From Methylobacter sp. (lineage in GTDB: Bacteria > Pseudomonadota > Gammaproteobacteria > Methylococcales > Methylomonadaceae), in NCBI GenBank assembly GCA_030653175.1, contig JAURZV010000093.1, forward strand, positions 46,965-110,964: a stretch of DNA of 64,000 bases. Reading direction: 5' to 3'. Position numbers and translations under genes: made by a program. Below, piece after piece: positions 63,074-64,000 of this stretch; position 1 is the stretch's first letter; every line of letters starts with the position of its first letter. The notes below the pieces were generated by a model. The model searched no databases. It saw only the letters and a list, made by a program, of their open reading frames with translations, and was not told the origin of the DNA.

Positions 63074-63307
63074 TTAAGAACGTCGAGACCGAGACCTTTC
63101 ACCCGCCAGCAATAAAGCGCCCGTTAGCAGAGCGATCGCACTGGTTCCGGTTGCTGCATCAATTTCAGGCGCCTGTGCACGTGCCTTTACCTGCCCAGGC
63201 GCGTTTGGATTTGGCCCCTTCTCTCCTCTAGGAGCAGCCCAAACAGGACTCGTTGTTAGTAACATAACCGTTGTTGCACCTGCTAATAATATTTGTTGAA
63301 TTTTCAT
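63074..63307 (-). CDS. VPEID-CTERM sorting domain protein (predicted XrtE substrate)
   Basis: A 77-residue protein. Signal peptide 1-24 (cleavage after VWA), then a short Gly/Pro-rich stretch (APRGEKGPNPNAPGQVKARA), the motif APEID (46-50, normally VPEID), a hydrophobic helix (AIALLTGALLLAG) and a basic end (ERSRSRRS). This tripartite tail is the recognition signal for exosortase E. After both cleavages only about 20-25 residues would remain. The ribosome site GAGGTAATCAT is good. It is encoded on the same strand as xrtE and upstream of it. Confidence 0.88.
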   Translation of the reverse strand: MKIQQILLAGATTVMLLTTSPVWAAPRGEKGPNPNAPGQVKARAQAPEIDAATGTSAIALLTGALLLAGERSRSRRS

Positions 63308-63542
63308 ATGATTACCTCAGCTTTCTATCTTTCTATTTTGTTTGGGAAGAAAAAGAAAAGCCGGGCTACTATATGCAACTTAATAATATTGCTTTGGGTA
63401 GTTTGGCTTTTTCTTTTTCAGGATTCCTAACCTTCCGTTGCAACTTTTCAATGGGTTCGGCTTTAATTTCGCCAATATACCTCAGTCAAGCTCAAGCTTT
63501 AAATCAATGAGTGACGCATATTGAACCTTAATCCATAAACGT

Positions 63543-63779
63543 ACCTGATTAGCAAGATGCTCCAGCTAGCACTAAAAAGCCGTCACTCTGACAGGGATTG
63601 TGGCTGTGTTGTGGGGGCGACTTTAGCCCACCCTGTGGCGACTAAAGTCGCCCCCACAACAGCTCGTAGATGTGTTGAAAGCAGTGAAGCGCACCCATAT
63701 CAAGCCTATCCATCGAGAATGATGCGCTTCCTTCGTCAGCATATCTACGTGTTTGGCTGAAGCATCTTGCTAATCAGGT
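63543..63779. mobile_element. Non-coding element with perfect 19-base terminal inverted repeats, carrying a REP
   Basis: ACCTGATTAGCAAGATGCT (63543-63561) and AGCATCTTGCTAATCAGGT (63761-63779) are perfect complements. Inner arms GTAGATGTGTTGA...GAAGCGCA and GCGCTTCCTTCGTCAGCATATCTAC also pair. A family-2 REP pair is nested inside. No coding frame; probably a MITE or the remains of one. From 63780 to the end of the window the sequence is AT-rich with no gene seen. Confidence 0.75.
63608..63660. repeat. REP pair, family 2
   Basis: GTTGTGGGGGCGACTTTAG and TAAAGTCGCCCCCACAAC, with a second GGCGACTAAAGTCGCC inside. Same family as the units flanking RAYT copy 2, about 52 kb away. Confidence 0.88.
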
Positions 63780-64000
63780 AAACTTAAATAAAACCGTTAG
63801 GAATGGCGGAAGCAAAAACATATTAGTGGAAAAAAATCACCTGTACAATTAGTGGAAATACCTAGGAGGCTGTCGGATTATGCCTCACTAAAAATACTAA
63901 GTCATTGAAATATATATAAACTATTTTTTATAACGAAAAGCAATAAAAAATTAATTTATTTTAAAATCAATATGTTATGTGGCTGTGATTTTTAAATCCG

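Noticed and set aside
62920..63102. 60-codon minus-strand frame between xrtE and its substrate
   Set aside because: It overlaps the end of the substrate gene, has no ribosome site and no family resemblance.
63271..63510. 79-codon plus-strand frame across the start of the VPEID-CTERM gene
   Set aside because: Overlaps the promoter and start of a well-supported gene on the other strand; composition is not protein-like.

Overview
The window comes from a gammaproteobacterium of moderate GC. Housekeeping gene order (lysM-dprA-smg-topA-tsaC, and orn divergent from an M48 peptidase and rsgA), CreA, CysZ, TusDC, an XrtE/VPEID-CTERM sorting pair and a very large FAD/Fe-S oxidoreductase suggest a methanotroph-like member of the Methylococcales. 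That placement is inferred from family resemblance. No methane or methanol oxidation gene lies in the window.

Layout. 0-5.4 kb: end of a peptide-type ABC importer operon (binding protein, two permeases, fused double ATPase) split by a REP-associated transposase, then creA. 5.4-13.5 kb: Uma2 nuclease, methylthioadenosine salvage (mtaD/mtnA), cysZ, a duplicated antitoxin with two different partners, tusDC, a second REP transposase, ettA. 13.5-23 kb: a 1233-residue oxidoreductase, rsgA, M48 peptidase, orn, a fused CrcB/Fluc fluoride channel, serS. 23-29 kb: a largely decayed defence island: ParE-type toxin-antitoxin, PstI/BsuBI-type methyltransferase intact, its endonuclease broken by a repeat, a TOTE-type primase-helicase with a frameshift, and a ruined BrnTA pair. 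29-34.7 kb: tsaC, topA, smg, dprA, LysM protein. 35-41.9 kb: glycerophosphodiester use (GDPD, glpD), then two periplasmic binding proteins co-transcribed with a TonB-dependent receptor. 42-54.5 kb: DUF917 protein, cytochrome P450, an acyltransferase-hydrolase fusion, a thiolase / hydroxyacyl-CoA dehydrogenase / acyl-CoA dehydrogenase set for fatty-acid beta-oxidation, and a VapBC-like cassette inserted behind fadE. 54.5-64 kb: LTA-synthase-like sulfatase, frameshifted DUF1003 gene, polysaccharide export pair, L-2-hydroxyglutarate oxidase, exosortase E and its tiny predicted substrate.

The strongest theme is invasion by small palindromic repeats. At least seven families are visible. Two of them travel with their own REP transposase. 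Others sit inside genes: one breaks the restriction endonuclease, two are in-frame inserts in the hydroxyacyl-CoA dehydrogenase, and several supply the stop codon or C-terminal tail of a gene. The most distinctive single protein is a seven-helix fused fluoride channel whose second repeat has lost its first helix, which would by itself give the antiparallel arrangement these channels need.
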